The position numbers were made by a program, and so were the translations under genes. Positions 1-10,875 of a stretch of 64,000 nt of DNA are shown one piece after another. The notes beneath the pieces are model-generated. The model made no database searches. It was not told where the DNA came from and was given only the letters and a program-made list of their open reading frames with translations. The DNA is from Sabellastarte sp. h YS-2021. Taxonomy: Eukaryota; Annelida; Polychaeta; Sabellida; Sabellidae. The number at the start of each line of letters is the position of its first letter. Position 1 is the stretch's first letter. The stretch covers positions 33,273,596 to 33,337,595 of the forward strand of contig OZ024935.1 in assembly GCA_964017235.1 (NCBI GenBank), read 5' to 3'.

Positions 1-801
1 GTGGCTACTCTGAAAAAGTGGGAAGAGCAAGACTTTGTTACAGCATTCCCTCTCTTTCTGGAGGGCTGTGCCCGTGGATGGTTCAACTCATTAGCTGTAG
101 GAGAGAAAGACACAAAGGATCACATCAAAACAGCTTTCACAGCAAAGTTTAAGTGGAATGAACAGCAAAAACAAGACAGAGTTGGGCAATTCTTTTCTAT
201 GAAACAGGGGTCATCAGAGAAGACGGACAGATTTGTTGACAGAATGACTTCTTTTGCTGCAGACCTTGGGCTGGATGATGCCAGTGTTCGGGCAGGCATT
301 AGTGCAGGACTTAGGGATGACATTCAGCGACAGGTCCGTTTACAGAGACCAGCCACTTTAGACGATTTGTTGGCGGTTGCAGTAGCAGTGGAATCATCTC
401 CAGTACAGCCCGCTGCTGCCACTGATGCCCTAATAGATGTCATTGCATCTCTCAGGAAAGATATGAAGGAGCAGCAAGATAAGACCAGGCAGGAAATAGC
501 TGCTCTTCAGGATTTCACTGTGTCAATGGTATCAACACCAAGACAGGCAACTACTGGAGAGTACCAAAACAGGGCAAAAATCAATAGTTCTTATCCAGGC
601 AACAACAGGTATGGCCAAATCAACAGCAATCTTAGTGGTCAGCAATCCGGATCGGTGTTGTGTTACTGTTGCGGTGTAGCAGGTCACTTTGCCAGAGATT
701 GTAAACACAGGTCAAAAGTTTGTAACATTTGCAAAAAAGTGGGCCACCTTGCAAGGGCATGTAGGCAGTCTAGGTTCCAGGGACACAATAATAACTGCTA
801 G
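1..801 (+). CDS. gag: Gag polyprotein of Ty3/Gypsy element (5'-partial)
   Basis: The structural capsid/nucleocapsid protein of the element, expected to assemble cytoplasmic particles and bind element RNA. The visible 266 residues include a retrotransposon-gag helical region near the start (GWFNSLAVG, then FFSMKQG and DRFVDRM) and two tandem CCHC zinc knuckles near the end (CYCCGVAGHFARDC and CNICKKVGHLARAC). The true start is outside the window. Gag is in the same reading frame as pol downstream and separated from it by a stop, an arrangement compatible with the stop-codon read-through used by some retroelements. This is inference from layout only. Confidence 0.9.
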   Translation: MATLKKWEEQDFVTAFPLFLEGCARGWFNSLAVGEKDTKDHIKTAFTAKFKWNEQQKQDRVGQFFSMKQGSSEKTDRFVDRMTSFAADLGLDDASVRAGISAGLRDDIQRQVRLQRPATLDDLLAVAVAVESSPVQPAAATDALIDVIASLRKDMKEQQDKTRQEIAALQDFTVSMVSTPRQATTGEYQNRAKINSSYPGNNRYGQINSNLSGQQSGSVLCYCCGVAGHFARDCKHRSKVCNICKKVGHLARACRQSRFQGHNNNC

Positions 802-906
802 GGGTATCTGCCTATCTCTCAGGGCGACTCGACAGTCATTGCTAGGGATAGGCCAACTAAGGGAAGTGAGTTATTTAGTACTAAGGATTCAGATGAGACT
901 GTACCG

Positions 907-3900
907 ATGATACCATCTATTGATTTTACTGATACTGAGCTGAAACTGAATAAGATATTTGTTACTGTAGGAAGTAAAGATATATTGGCTTTAGTGGACA
1001 CAGGGGCAATGGTGTCATGTATTTCACATGCTGTATTCAATGAACTAAAACATGTAGAGATGTTAGAAACTGATATTCCTTTAGTTAAAGGTGTAGGGGG
1101 TAATCCCGTCAAGGTTTTAGGTACAGTTCAGTTACCATTCACAATTGGCACTCAACAGTTTGTCTATCCATTCATAGTACTTGACACAATAACCCAATCT
1201 GTCATATTAGGGATAGACTTTCTTACACACCACAAGGCATCTATTGAGCTAGAAGCATCCAAAATGGTACTCAAAAGTTCATCAGGAGATACAGTCATTA
1301 ATTTCATTCAGACTGAAGCAAGCATGCAGGCTGGTACACAAGTCAGTGTTTTGAGGCTAGAAAGAAGTGTCACTTTGAAACCTTTTCATGAGTATGTCAT
1401 TCCTGTGAAGGCCAAATCACCTGTTAGTGGTGACTGTTTTCTAATTCCCCACGACTCTCTCAATAAGGTCCAAATAGCTGGTGCATGTTGTGTTAGTAAT
1501 GTTGCCAATGCACACACAGTATTCAGAGTAATGAATCCTATGGCTGCAAGGAAAAGGTTACGAAAAGGCACAAAAGTAGCTATAGCATGTAGACTGAATG
1601 GTGGACAAACACAACATAAACTGACTGATGATCAGGCCATGGATGTACAAATCATAGAGACTGAAACAGAAGAATTATGTAATGAACACATGTCAATTGC
1701 TGAGTATAAGGATATTGCTATAAAGCTGGGTTTTGACACTGATGATTGCAATTTAACAGCCCATCAGAAAAGTCAATTGTTAGCCTTTCTAGGAAGAAAC
1801 AGAAATGTGTTTGCCACAAATCTTAGTGAGCTAGGGTTAACACATTTGTATTCTCACAGAATTGAAACTGGTGATGCTAGACCAATTAAACAGGCCCCCT
1901 ATCGACTGTGTCCTGAGAAAAAAGGTGAGATTGAAAAACAAGTTAAGGAACTACTACAGAATGATATCATTGAACCCTCTATGTCCCCATGGCAATCTCC
2001 TGTAGTGTTAGTGAAGAAAAAGGATGGGACATACAGATTTGCTGTGGACTACAGGAAATTAAACAGTGTTACCTTTCCTATATCTCACCCACTACCCCGT
2101 TTTGAAGACATAGTTGATGCTGTTGGAAGCTCTCAGGCTCAATTTTTTTCAACCCTTGACCTGGCATCTGGATTTTGGCAGATCCCTTTGCATCCAGACA
2201 CTGCCCATAAGTCAGCTTTCTGTACACATAGTGGAGTTTACGCTTTCAAGCGACTCAGTTTTGGGATGATGAATAGCCCCTCTGCTTTTTCCATGGTAAT
2301 GAGTGAGGTTTTAAGAGGAATGACCTTTAAAAATGCGGTGGTGTATGTAGATGATATCCTAGTATACAGTAGAACTTTTGAGGAACATTTAGTGCATCTG
2401 CAACAAGTTTTCCAACGTTTGCACCAAGCAGGTCTAAGGTTAAAACCCAGCAAGTGTCACTTTGCCACCAGTAAGGTTACGTATCTAGGGCATAACATTA
2501 CCAAGAATGGTATAGAAATGGAGAGCATAAATTTAAGTAAAGTACACAATTATCCAGTACCAACAAGTGTCAAGGCAGTTAGGGGATTCTTAGGACTTTG
2601 CAATTACTACAGAAGATTCATAAAAGGGTTTGCAAACATAGCAAGACCACTCAATAGGCTCACGCAGAAGGGAGTACAATTTCATTGGGACAATGAGTGC
2701 CAAAATTCATTTGAAAAGCTAAAGAGTCACATGACATCAGAACCAGTAGTCTTAAAATATCCAAACTATGATAAGCCTTTTATACTATCCACTGACGCCT
2801 CAGATTATGCTATTGGATATGTCCTAGGCAAGGCAGATGCACAAAACAAGGAGAGGGTGATCGCCTTTGCAGGCAGAGCATTATCTAAAGCAGAGCAGAA
2901 ATGGACCACAACTGAGAAAGAGTGTCTGGCAGTTGTTGAAGGGGTAAGACACTTCAAGGTCTATTTGCAAGGTAGAAACGTGCAGATATTTACTGATCAT
3001 AAAGCACTGCAGTGGCTACCCAACAACACTGACACATCAAGAAGGCTGGGCCGGTGGGCTCTAGAACTAGAGCCATACTTTAGGTGCATTCGTCATAAGC
3101 CTGGAGTACAAAATGGACCTGCTGATGCCCTGTCTCGCATGGATCACACTCAAGTTTCCACTGTTGAACCCTCTTCCAATCCGGCCAAAGGGAACTGTGT
3201 CCAGTGCACCTTCACGTATCCAACTGAGTCCGCTGTAGATGTGTCATCCATTGACCCACAGCATATATCTCCTTGTGGTGACCCAGTGAATTTTCTCCAG
3301 GAAGTTACAGCTACAGTCCCACATGATATGGCTAAACTTCAGAGGGAGGATCAACACCTAGGACCCATAATAAGATACCTTGAATCTGAATGTGTACCAG
3401 AAAACACTCATACAGCACGTCAAATCAGAAGGTGGGCAAGTGATTGTGTCATTGAAAATGGTTTGCTGTATAGAAAATACTTCCCCAAGCGCAAAACCCG
3501 CCGAACTCTCACAATTAAACAACTAGCTGTGCCAAAACAACTACAGGATGACCTCTTAAAATCATACCATGATTGTCTTGCTGGGGGTGGTCACAAGGGG
3601 TTTGATAAGACATATGCTTCTCTCCAGCAAAAGTACTTCTGGAAGTCCATGTACTCAGATGTTAAAACGTATATTGACACTTGTGAACAGTGCCAGCAAA
3701 ACAAACAACACTTTCATGCACGCCCGGCTCTACTTCAACCTATACCTCCTACAGATGTCTTCCACAGATGGCACATTGATATACTGGGACCTTTTCACAA
3801 GGCAGCAACTTTTCACTCTACAGGATTTCAATATGTATTAGTGGTGGCTGACAGCTTCAGTAAATGGTGTGAGGCTTTCCCTCTTAAGTCACTGGAGGCA

Positions 3901-4980
3901 GCTGAAGTTGCACACTACTTATACCATGATGTCATCTGTCGATATGGTGCCCCTCGTACTCTGGTATCCGATCGTGATAGCAACTTCATGTCCAAGTTGA
4001 TCAAAGAACTTTGTCGGCTGTTTGAAATCACAAAAGTGGAAACAAGCAGCTATCATCCTCAGACCAATGCAACAGTTGAATGCCTTAACAGTGTCATCTT
4101 ACAAACACTACGCATGTATATCTCTCAACATCAAGATAACTGGCCAGACCTGCTTCCTAGTATTATGATGGCATATCGCATGTCACCTAATGCTTCCACA
4201 CAAGAGTCACCTTTCCAGGTACTGTTTGGCATTCAACCCACTTTACCTGTGGATGTTGCCTTCAATCCACAACCCAAGCTGAGTACTGAAGCGCAGCAGC
4301 ATTATGACAATATCACTGAAGGGTTAGGAGTCACCAGAGAAGTTGTGCGGCAAAACATCATCAAGGCTCAGGAGCGCTATAAACGAAACTATGACAAGGA
4401 TGCTATTAAGCCAACTTATGACATAGGTCAGCGGGTGTGGATCGACAACAGACGTCGCATGAAAGGTCTCAATCCCAAACTTATGACAAAGTACACTGGG
4501 CCCTTCTACATTACTGCACATGTTTCTGACTCATCATACAAACTCCGCCGTTGTGACAACCATTCTATCCTAAAGTCACCAATTCATGCCAATAGACTAA
4601 AGCCCTACTGTGATCCTAGTGAACGACCAACTAACCCAACAAATAGTGTGGTGCAACAGTCTCAACCTCTCACAGAGGATTCCTTCTCACAGCACGACGA
4701 TGGCAGCGCGGCACCTGTACAAGAGGAGCACTCAGATATGGGCACTCCAGCCGAGGGCACTGATCCTCGAGATGGCGCTCCATGGGAGATAGAAAAGCTA
4801 CTGAAGTGGTCCTGGCACAACAAAAGAAAACTGTACAAAGTTAAATGGAAAGGGTTATCTGAAACTATTCACCTGTATGAAGAGGACATCCCACCCATCT
4901 TAGTTAGGGAATATAAGATTACTAAAACTGCCAGGGGTAAAGTGAGGAAACATAAGCGTAGGAACACTAAACAGAATTAA
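907..4980 (+). CDS. pol: Pol polyprotein of Ty3/Gypsy element (PR-RT-RH-IN-chromodomain)
   Basis: A 1,357-residue open frame carrying all Pol activities. Domains in order: aspartic protease with LVDTGA near residues 29-34; reverse transcriptase with VVYVDDILVYS near residue 480; RNase H with LSTDASDYAIGY near residue 628; integrase with an HHCC zinc region (HDCLAGGGHKGFDK ... CEQCQQNK) near residues 888-935, a first catalytic Asp in WHIDILGPF and a second in VSDRDSNF; and a C-terminal chromodomain-like segment near residues 1294-1332 (KLYKVKWKGLSE). Known function of the family: copying element RNA and inserting the cDNA. The frame is open for a short distance upstream of the first Met, so the mature N-terminus is uncertain. 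Confidence 0.95.
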   Translation: MIPSIDFTDTELKLNKIFVTVGSKDILALVDTGAMVSCISHAVFNELKHVEMLETDIPLVKGVGGNPVKVLGTVQLPFTIGTQQFVYPFIVLDTITQSVILGIDFLTHHKASIELEASKMVLKSSSGDTVINFIQTEASMQAGTQVSVLRLERSVTLKPFHEYVIPVKAKSPVSGDCFLIPHDSLNKVQIAGACCVSNVANAHTVFRVMNPMAARKRLRKGTKVAIACRLNGGQTQHKLTDDQAMDVQIIETETEELCNEHMSIAEYKDIAIKLGFDTDDCNLTAHQKSQLLAFLGRNRNVFATNLSELGLTHLYSHRIETGDARPIKQAPYRLCPEKKGEIEKQVKELLQNDIIEPSMSPWQSPVVLVKKKDGTYRFAVDYRKLNSVTFPISHPLPRFEDIVDAVGSSQAQFFSTLDLASGFWQIPLHPDTAHKSAFCTHSGVYAFKRLSFGMMNSPSAFSMVMSEVLRGMTFKNAVVYVDDILVYSRTFEEHLVHLQQVFQRLHQAGLRLKPSKCHFATSKVTYLGHNITKNGIEMESINLSKVHNYPVPTSVKAVRGFLGLCNYYRRFIKGFANIARPLNRLTQKGVQFHWDNECQNSFEKLKSHMTSEPVVLKYPNYDKPFILSTDASDYAIGYVLGKADAQNKERVIAFAGRALSKAEQKWTTTEKECLAVVEGVRHFKVYLQGRNVQIFTDHKALQWLPNNTDTSRRLGRWALELEPYFRCIRHKPGVQNGPADALSRMDHTQVSTVEPSSNPAKGNCVQCTFTYPTESAVDVSSIDPQHISPCGDPVNFLQEVTATVPHDMAKLQREDQHLGPIIRYLESECVPENTHTARQIRRWASDCVIENGLLYRKYFPKRKTRRTLTIKQLAVPKQLQDDLLKSYHDCLAGGGHKGFDKTYASLQQKYFWKSMYSDVKTYIDTCEQCQQNKQHFHARPALLQPIPPTDVFHRWHIDILGPFHKAATFHSTGFQYVLVVADSFSKWCEAFPLKSLEAAEVAHYLYHDVICRYGAPRTLVSDRDSNFMSKLIKELCRLFEITKVETSSYHPQTNATVECLNSVILQTLRMYISQHQDNWPDLLPSIMMAYRMSPNASTQESPFQVLFGIQPTLPVDVAFNPQPKLSTEAQQHYDNITEGLGVTREVVRQNIIKAQERYKRNYDKDAIKPTYDIGQRVWIDNRRRMKGLNPKLMTKYTGPFYITAHVSDSSYKLRRCDNHSILKSPIHANRLKPYCDPSERPTNPTNSVVQQSQPLTEDSFSQHDDGSAAPVQEEHSDMGTPAEGTDPRDGAPWEIEKLLKWSWHNKRKLYKVKWKGLSETIHLYEEDIPPILVREYKITKTARGKVRKHKRRNTKQN

Positions 4981-5776
4981 GTGCTTAATTGGGTGTTTGT
5001 GTTTCAGTTTGCTTTCATTTCACTCATGATTTGTCATGTGACTGGGTCCTTGATTGCCTACTCACACCACATTTTCATCAAAATTCTGGCGCCACCTTTT
5101 GGATCAAATTAGGGTATGGTGATCTGGTATCCTGTCTCATGTTTCATTTCATTCATCATCACTGTTTTAAGTTGTATAATGAAGTATGTAATCATTTCAA
5201 GTGCTGTTAGGTTGTATATCTATTACTCTATGTAGAATTTATTTGTAGGATGGGCAAATGTGTCAACTATGTGTAGAATTAAATTTAAGGAGGTATAAAT
5301 GAATTTCATTGCAGATGAGTGTACTCTTATGTAAATTCCTCTCTGCTTTGTATGGAATTCTTATGGTGTTATATTATTAGCTTTATGGTTGTATGTCTGA
5401 CTACTGTGGGCTGTCTTCTTATTGACAGCCAGTTCCAGTTCAGATTGTGATTTCAAAGAGAATATTTCGCAAGCACTTTGGGTGTCTTGTGTTCTGAGAT
5501 GAATATTAAATTGTTTACAAGGAGCCTAGAGTATTTCGTGTTTATTTTGTCTGTTCATTAGAGGTATCACAGTAACTTCATTCATTATAACATCTGTCAT
5601 GTGTTTTTCATTGGTGTAATTGTTAATCTTAGCAGTTTTGTAATTCTCATTTTATATATCTTGTGCATCGGATTCATTTTCACAAAGTTTCCCTTATGGT
5701 CATTTCTATCCTAATTTCACAAATTTGTATGCTTATTTTCCTTTGGACCAGGAGGTCCAAAATGGTAACGAGGGGG
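4981..5776 (+). other. 3' untranslated region of the Gypsy element, with polypurine tract
   Basis: About 800 bp without coding potential between the pol stop and the probable 3' LTR. It ends in a purine-rich tract at about 5768-5776, the usual primer site for plus-strand DNA in this family. I see no envelope or accessory ORF in it. Confidence 0.55.
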
Positions 5777-6420
5777 TGATTATCATAAGGGACTTTTTGG
5801 TTGTACTGTAGATATTAATTGTTGTCATATTCAACCTCTTGTTATGTGTCTGAACAACAAGAATATTTAACTTTATTAAATTACTGATACTTTTACTGTT
5901 ATTAATTTAGGTGTTTTTTGCTATGATTAGCCCTCACACATGATCTTAGTGTTCATTGTTTTACATGTACTTAGATTTTCATATACACTTTCTTGTTGTG
6001 TGTTAGAGCAGCAAGAGTATTTTACCTTTTCTAATTAGTGTTACTTTTATTGCTTTTGATCTTACCTTCTCTGTATGCTTAGCACTCACAACTGCTTCTA
6101 TTGTCTATTGTTTTCATGTACTTAGTTAAATGTGTCTTTGACAGAAAGGAAATGGCCCCTCTGAGTCTAAGATAAAGGTACTTAACCACACAGTTTTTCA
6201 TTACACACAAACTACATCCTGAGTTCAATAAACAAATGGGCAAAAGTAAAGGTATCTTTTGATCAACCAATGTATGTTTTATCAGGGTTTACAACTTTGC
6301 ACTACATTTAGAAAACTAACTACAGTCATGAGGTAATTGAACTTGTATAATTACAAGGGGTCATTGTTGTGTGTTTTATGCTGTTTGTCTAGTGGGAAAC
6401 CTTTCGGCTATACCAAAAAG
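5777..6420 (+). repeat. Probable 3' LTR of the Gypsy element (right edge uncertain)
   Basis: The sequence begins TGATTATCATAAGGG directly after the polypurine tract, as expected of an LTR start. The right boundary cannot be set because the 5' LTR is outside the window. Inside lie two diverged direct repeats of about 154 bp, starting near 5839 and 5993 (CTTGTTRTGTGT ... RCARCAAGARTATTT), each followed by a similar ACTTTTA/TTGTTTTCATGTACTTAG stretch. Such duplications in the U3 part of LTRs are common. Confidence 0.45.
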
Positions 6421-6451
6421 GAGGAAGTTTCAATTTACAAGATAAAAGAGG

Positions 6452-6473
6452 ATATATATATATATATATATAA
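6452..6473. repeat. (TA)n microsatellite
   Basis: An uninterrupted TA dinucleotide run of about eleven units. Confidence 0.9.
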
Positions 6474-6479
6474 ATAGCT

Positions 6480-7937
6480 ATTGTTGAATGATAAAAACCA
6501 AAAACCTCACCACTGCCAGTGGCTGGATAAGACTTTAGTTTAATTGTTCCATCTGGACAGAAAATGTCATGTATGTTTTTCGTATGACATATTGTTATTG
6601 GCTACAATGTTTCAATGAGTGTGATTGGTTGGTCAGCAAGATTTGGAGATTAGGTTTTCAACTTGGGATAAACAAGAATGTTAAAAATACTTTTTGTTGA
6701 GTAATCAGTCAGCTCAGAGAGGCAGTCAGTCAGTTTTGTTATAGAAAGAAACTTAGATGTAAAATGTGCTTTTTGGAATGTGGAGTTAAGCAAAAGGTCA
6801 AGGAAAGTGTTATATGTTAAAAACTGGATATTGGAATAGAATAAGCTACACAAATATATCACAATTGAGAGTAGCAAAGTGATCAAGTTATACAGTGATA
6901 ATTTATATAGCAGTGTTATTAGTGTGGGAAAACTGAACAAATGGAACTTGGCTGCTGGTAAAGTGTATTTTCTAATTATTATTAAATGAAGTTTACTTAT
7001 TGTGGACAGTTATAAAAATGGAATTATAATCTGGTTAAATAAAATACAGGAAGGAAAGTAATAGTTGTCATTTGCGTGTTGAACATTAAAAGGACAAAAT
7101 TATAAAGAAATATAAATAAATTAAATCACACTTAAACAACAAAGAAATAAACATTTATAAAATTTAACAGTGTGATAATATCTATAGATGTTAAGGTAAC
7201 TATCTATTGTTAACTGCATGAGTGATATTTGATTCACGCTACATATTCACAGTATCTAAATACAGGGTCTTACATAAGTTGGGACTTCACTTTGTCAATA
7301 CCTGTGTTACATATCATTCAACAAATTCACTTATTTCAGAAATTATTTTAATCTCATAACATTGTTCTGATAGACAATTTGAACTTGAACTTTCACTTAT
7401 TTTTCAAATTCTTTATACTATACTCATTTTACTTGTATCTCTGTTCATGTTTACTGTTTCTGACTACCTTATTTGTGCAGTGTTGGGAAGCAAGGAGTGT
7501 CTTGCCATGTTTACTACATATTTATTTGTCCAATCATGGTTCTGGGATATTCTTGTATATCATCCATCTGCTTTCTTTCATTCAATACATTTTGTTGGTC
7601 ACTTTTTTGTTCAGAGTTCTTCACTTGTCCAATCATTATCCTGTTTTTATCCAACTTCTTAACACCTGAGATGTCCAAGTGACCTCCAGTGTTCTTGATG
7701 ATGGAATTAATCGATTTCAATGGCTTTGCTTCTTCAATCATTCCAAGGATCTGAAGAAAAGATTAGTTAAAGATATTTGCAAATGTTCCACATTACAGGT
7801 AATTGATGAGATTTGGGTTTGTCACTGTATCTTTCATATTATATTTTCAGTGTCTACTAATTGTTTCTATTTTCCATGCAGTAAAGAAAGATTTGAAACC
7901 AATCAATGAGTGAACTTGAAAATTTTAATTACTTAAA
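6480..7937. other. AT-rich stretch with no clear gene
   Basis: Mostly low-complexity AT-rich sequence. The only coding-like piece is on the minus strand at about 7,640-7,753, a short frame (IEEAKPLKSINSII ... ISGVKKLDKN) preceded by a good acceptor (TCTTTTCTTCAG). I cannot assign it to a family or find a partner exon, so it is not called as a gene. Confidence 0.4.
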
Positions 7938-8262
7938 TGTAGCTTTTATAAGCTACAAGCTTACCATGTGGGACTGAATGCTATCTGGGATTGCCGCAAG
8001 ATCTGGCAAAGTCTAAGAAAAATAGATGACTAGTGTTGACCAATCTGTAGTACACGTGATCCCCGTAGCGACCAATCAGATTCCTCCTTTCTCGTTGCAA
8101 TTTTGACCATACCCCCTCAGCTGCAAAACAGCGGGGAGGCAGGGTGGGACTCTCTTTAGTCCCACATGGTAAACTTATAGCTTATAAAAGCTACATTTAT
8201 GTATTTAAAATTCTCAATTTTATTGTGCTACAATAGCTTACAATGTGGGACTGAATGCTGAA
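7938..8262. repeat. Terminal inverted/direct repeats of DIRS copy 1
   Basis: The segment 7938-7976 (GTAGCTTTTATAAGCTAC ... ACCATGTGGGACT) is matched in inverted orientation at about 8157-8203 (AGTCCCACATGGTAAAC ... TATAAAAGCTACA). GTGGGACTGAATGCT also recurs directly at about 8246-8262. DIRS elements are known for inverted terminal repeats plus an internal complementary region, and this looks like the 3' terminus. A relative of this segment occurs at 36,570-36,745. Confidence 0.6.
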
Positions 8263-8695
8263 TTCAACCATCCGGTGGTGGCATTACAGCCGAGACTGGA
8301 AGTATTAGTCTATTTTCTTTAATTTTGAACCTAATGTAATATCCCAAAATATTTTCCAAATTACCAGTCTGAGTCCCGTTTACAGGGCCCCAATTCTGGG
8401 AACCGGGGCCTGTAAGAAGCCAAAAACCAGAATATTGAATGAGTGACAGTACAAATACTGTCTGGATGTTCGATAGGAGGAGTAAGTGCAGCGATGCTCA
8501 CTTACGTGGAATTAAGCCTTGAGGGCTATGATACAATGAACACAAGCCCTAGGCTTGAAAATCTCATTAACTGGCTAACCTTATGATGAGATTATGGGAA
8601 CACTTGGATGACTTTAATACAAGTGATTACTACAGTAATAGATGAAACAATCTTACCCTAACATCCTGAGGAGGTACTCATATACCTAGACCCTG
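8263..8695 (-). other. 3' untranslated part of DIRS copy 1
   Basis: No ORF. It links the terminal repeats to the end of the recombinase frame and shows no other feature. Confidence 0.5.
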
Positions 8696-9439
8696 GGATT
8701 AGACTCCTGATGACTTAGCTGCAGTGGACGTGCCCACCCCCCCTTTTTCTTTCCGAGGAAGACTGGTCTGAGGGGAAAGGTCTAGGACTTGTTGAGCTGC
8801 TACTGCTGGTCCCAGATACATGTTGTTGTCATTATCTGACCAAGTAAGGTCTTTTAGGTAAAAATTTGTAAAAGTGTTGCGAGCTTTCCTCTGACAGGCT
8901 TGCATGATTTGGTCCACCGAAACCCCACCATAAAAGGCCTGAGAGGCCGCAAAGGCCCTAATGTCATGTGCCTTAACTTGGACCAAGTCCAAGGATTGTT
9001 GCTCTGCTTGTTTGTAACAAAGTAGGATAGTTTGTTTTAACCATGAAGAGAGTGTAGCGGGTCTGGTATCTGAGGTATGTCCTTTCTTGAAGGAAATGAA
9101 CAGAAGGGATTAAGAACCTCTGAGGTCTTTGATATGATCCAGATAGTAGCTCAAGGCCTGCACAGGACAAAAGGCCCTGTCTTCTTTCAAATGTCTATCC
9201 ATGATGGTAGTAAGAACCTTCTCTTGCTAGTTGGTTTTTGGCTATGATATCTGAAGAAGAGAACAAGGTAACCTTTTCCCATTAGCCTAAGTTAGATACT
9301 TTGTTTGCAACCCAGGAGTGGATTTCGCTTTGGCGGTTGCCAGAGGCCAAAGCTAGCAAAAAAGCAGTTTGAGAATGAGATGTTTGAGGTCTGTGTCTTT
9401 CTTAGGCTCGAAGGGTGCATTTGTGAGCTCATTAAGTAC
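8696..9439 (-). pseudogene. DIRS tyrosine recombinase, C-terminal part (fossil)
   Basis: The catalytic half of the DIRS recombinase/integrase, which in the family inserts circular element DNA without staggered cuts. Visible family signatures are KAHDIRAFAAS (catalytic H-x-x-R) and NTFTNFYLKDLTW (the catalytic Tyr region), followed by the characteristic tail (NNMYLGPAVAAQQVLDL). It is separated from its N-terminal half by the MITE at 9,440-10,035 and is broken. Confidence 0.82.
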
Positions 9440-10035
9440 ACCTGTGTTGTTAACTCAGGACGGTTTTAACTCAGGACACCCAAACGTAAAAGGGATAAAA
9501 ACTTCATCAAAATAATCATACCACCAATGTATTAATAATACACATGTGTATTTGTCATAACCCCACCAAAATAATATATTTTTGAATAATTTTTACCATA
9601 TTATTCCTGAGATGATAGAGTGACACATTTAAAATGCCAGCCAGTGCAGATATACAGTGATGTTGCTGAACTCAATGTCCCTTAGGCACAATGTATATCC
9701 TTGTTAATTTGTGTAATGTTTTGTTTTATATGACATAGTATAATGTAAAAATACATCAATAAACACAAGATATAATAAAAATCACTTTAACTTTTGATTT
9801 AAGGAAATAGTATATCTTTTAAAAGTGTCCTGAGTTAAAAACAGAATGAAAATCCCAGAAATACATATTTGTTGTTGTTTAATTGACAAGGAGGCATTTT
9901 ATACAGTATAATTTTCTGTGACTGCTAGACTGTCACTGTTCTTCTCATATGATAAGGATAAGCAGATATTCCAATATTTTCTGTTGTGTATTTACACTAT
10001 TTGTTCAAAAAGTGTCCAGAGTTTGCAACACGGGT
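9440..10035. mobile_element. 596-bp MITE with GTAC target duplication
   Basis: Both edges are visible because the element interrupts the DIRS recombinase. GTAC occurs at 9436-9439 and again at 10036-10039. The termini are imperfect inverted repeats: left ACCTGTGTTGTTAACTCAGG, right (reverse complement) ACCCGTGTTGCAAACTCTGG. A second inverted pair lies inside: TTTTAACTCAGGACAC near 9475 and GTGTCCTGAGTTAAAA near 9825. There is no coding capacity. A 4-bp duplication and ACC termini do not decide the superfamily. Confidence 0.8.
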
Positions 10036-10039
10036 GTAC

Positions 10040-10374
10040 CACGGAAAGGTTCCACTTGGGAAGGTTTCTGGAACTTTTGGGACAATCCCTGTGAAAGCTA
10101 GACAGTAACCTGTAAAGGTCAGAGCTTTGAGAAATGTGAAGGCCTGCTGGGCCTAAAGTGTCAACAATAGCCGTCCTGTAACCATTAATGGTGGAAGGGC
10201 ACCTGTTTAGGTCTTGGTACAGAAACATGAAAAATCTGAGATTTTTTGAAAGTGGGAGAGGAGAAATCCACCGAATTCTCTCTACACCATCTCTCAAACA
10301 GGGTGCACTTTGATTGGTAGATGGTCCTGGTTGACGGTCTTTGTGGGAAGCAATTCTCTCTGCCACTTCCACAG
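10040..10374 (-). pseudogene. DIRS tyrosine recombinase, N-terminal part (fossil)
   Basis: The core-binding (SAM-like) half of the DIRS recombinase. Family signatures are VAERIASHKDRQ, DLNRCPSTINGYRTAIVDTL and LLSSFHRDCPKSSRNLPKWN. It is bounded on one side by the LINE insertion at 10,383 and on the other by the MITE at 10,035, and it is broken. Confidence 0.82.
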
Positions 10375-10382
10375 AGAAGACT

Positions 10383-10875
10383 CAGTTGGCGTGAGGCCGT
10401 GGCGGGTATTGGGTTTTCTGACGTTCCGATTTCAAATTGCATGAATTATGCTACATATTGCTTGATAAGGTTCACCATTGGCGTTTTTTATAACATATAT
10501 ACTCCATTTCAACAATTTGGTGTCTTAATCTCCTTAATATTGCCTTAGTTTCCTTAAATATCAGTATACCCTATTATCGCCCACATTCCCCGTTATCGTG
10601 GTATTATTTTCAACCCATTTGTTGTTGTAATTCACATTCCCCCTTATCACCTGACATGTCCCAGTGATTATTTTATGGTTTTTATGTCCCATTATCATTT
10701 TTATTGTTTAAGGTCATTGCTGTGGTGGTTTTAACTCTGGCTTGTGAATGACTGTAATTATGGGTTCCTCTGCTTTTATGGTTTGCTAACTCTTGCAATC
10801 TTTTTGCATTTGTTTTCTCGTGACAGTTGATTTTCACACAGTTCTGGTTTCCTTTATGTTTTTGGACTGGGTAAT
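10383..10875 (+). other. 5' untranslated region of the LINE
   Basis: It starts CAGTTGGCGTGAGGCCGTGG, GC-richer than its surroundings, and turns AT-rich. No ORF of note. Such 5' regions usually hold the LINE's internal promoter, but I see no specific box. Confidence 0.5.

Larger units (their letters stand above)
1..5776 (+). mobile_element. Ty3/Gypsy LTR retrotransposon, internal region (left end outside window)
   Basis: The order of parts is gag, protease, reverse transcriptase, RNase H, integrase and a chromodomain-like tail, which is the Ty3/Gypsy (Metaviridae) order. The 5' LTR and the start of gag lie left of the window. A long untranslated stretch and a purine-rich tract (AACGAGGGGG) precede a TG at 5777 where the 3' LTR probably begins. 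There is no envelope-like ORF after pol. The coding part looks nearly whole, so the copy is probably young. Because the 5' LTR is missing, age cannot be estimated from LTR divergence. Confidence 0.93.

Noticed and set aside
7379-7909. Three overlapping plus-strand frames rich in Phe/Leu/Ser
   Set aside because: Composition follows the T-rich DNA strand. No motif, and mutually overlapping frames.
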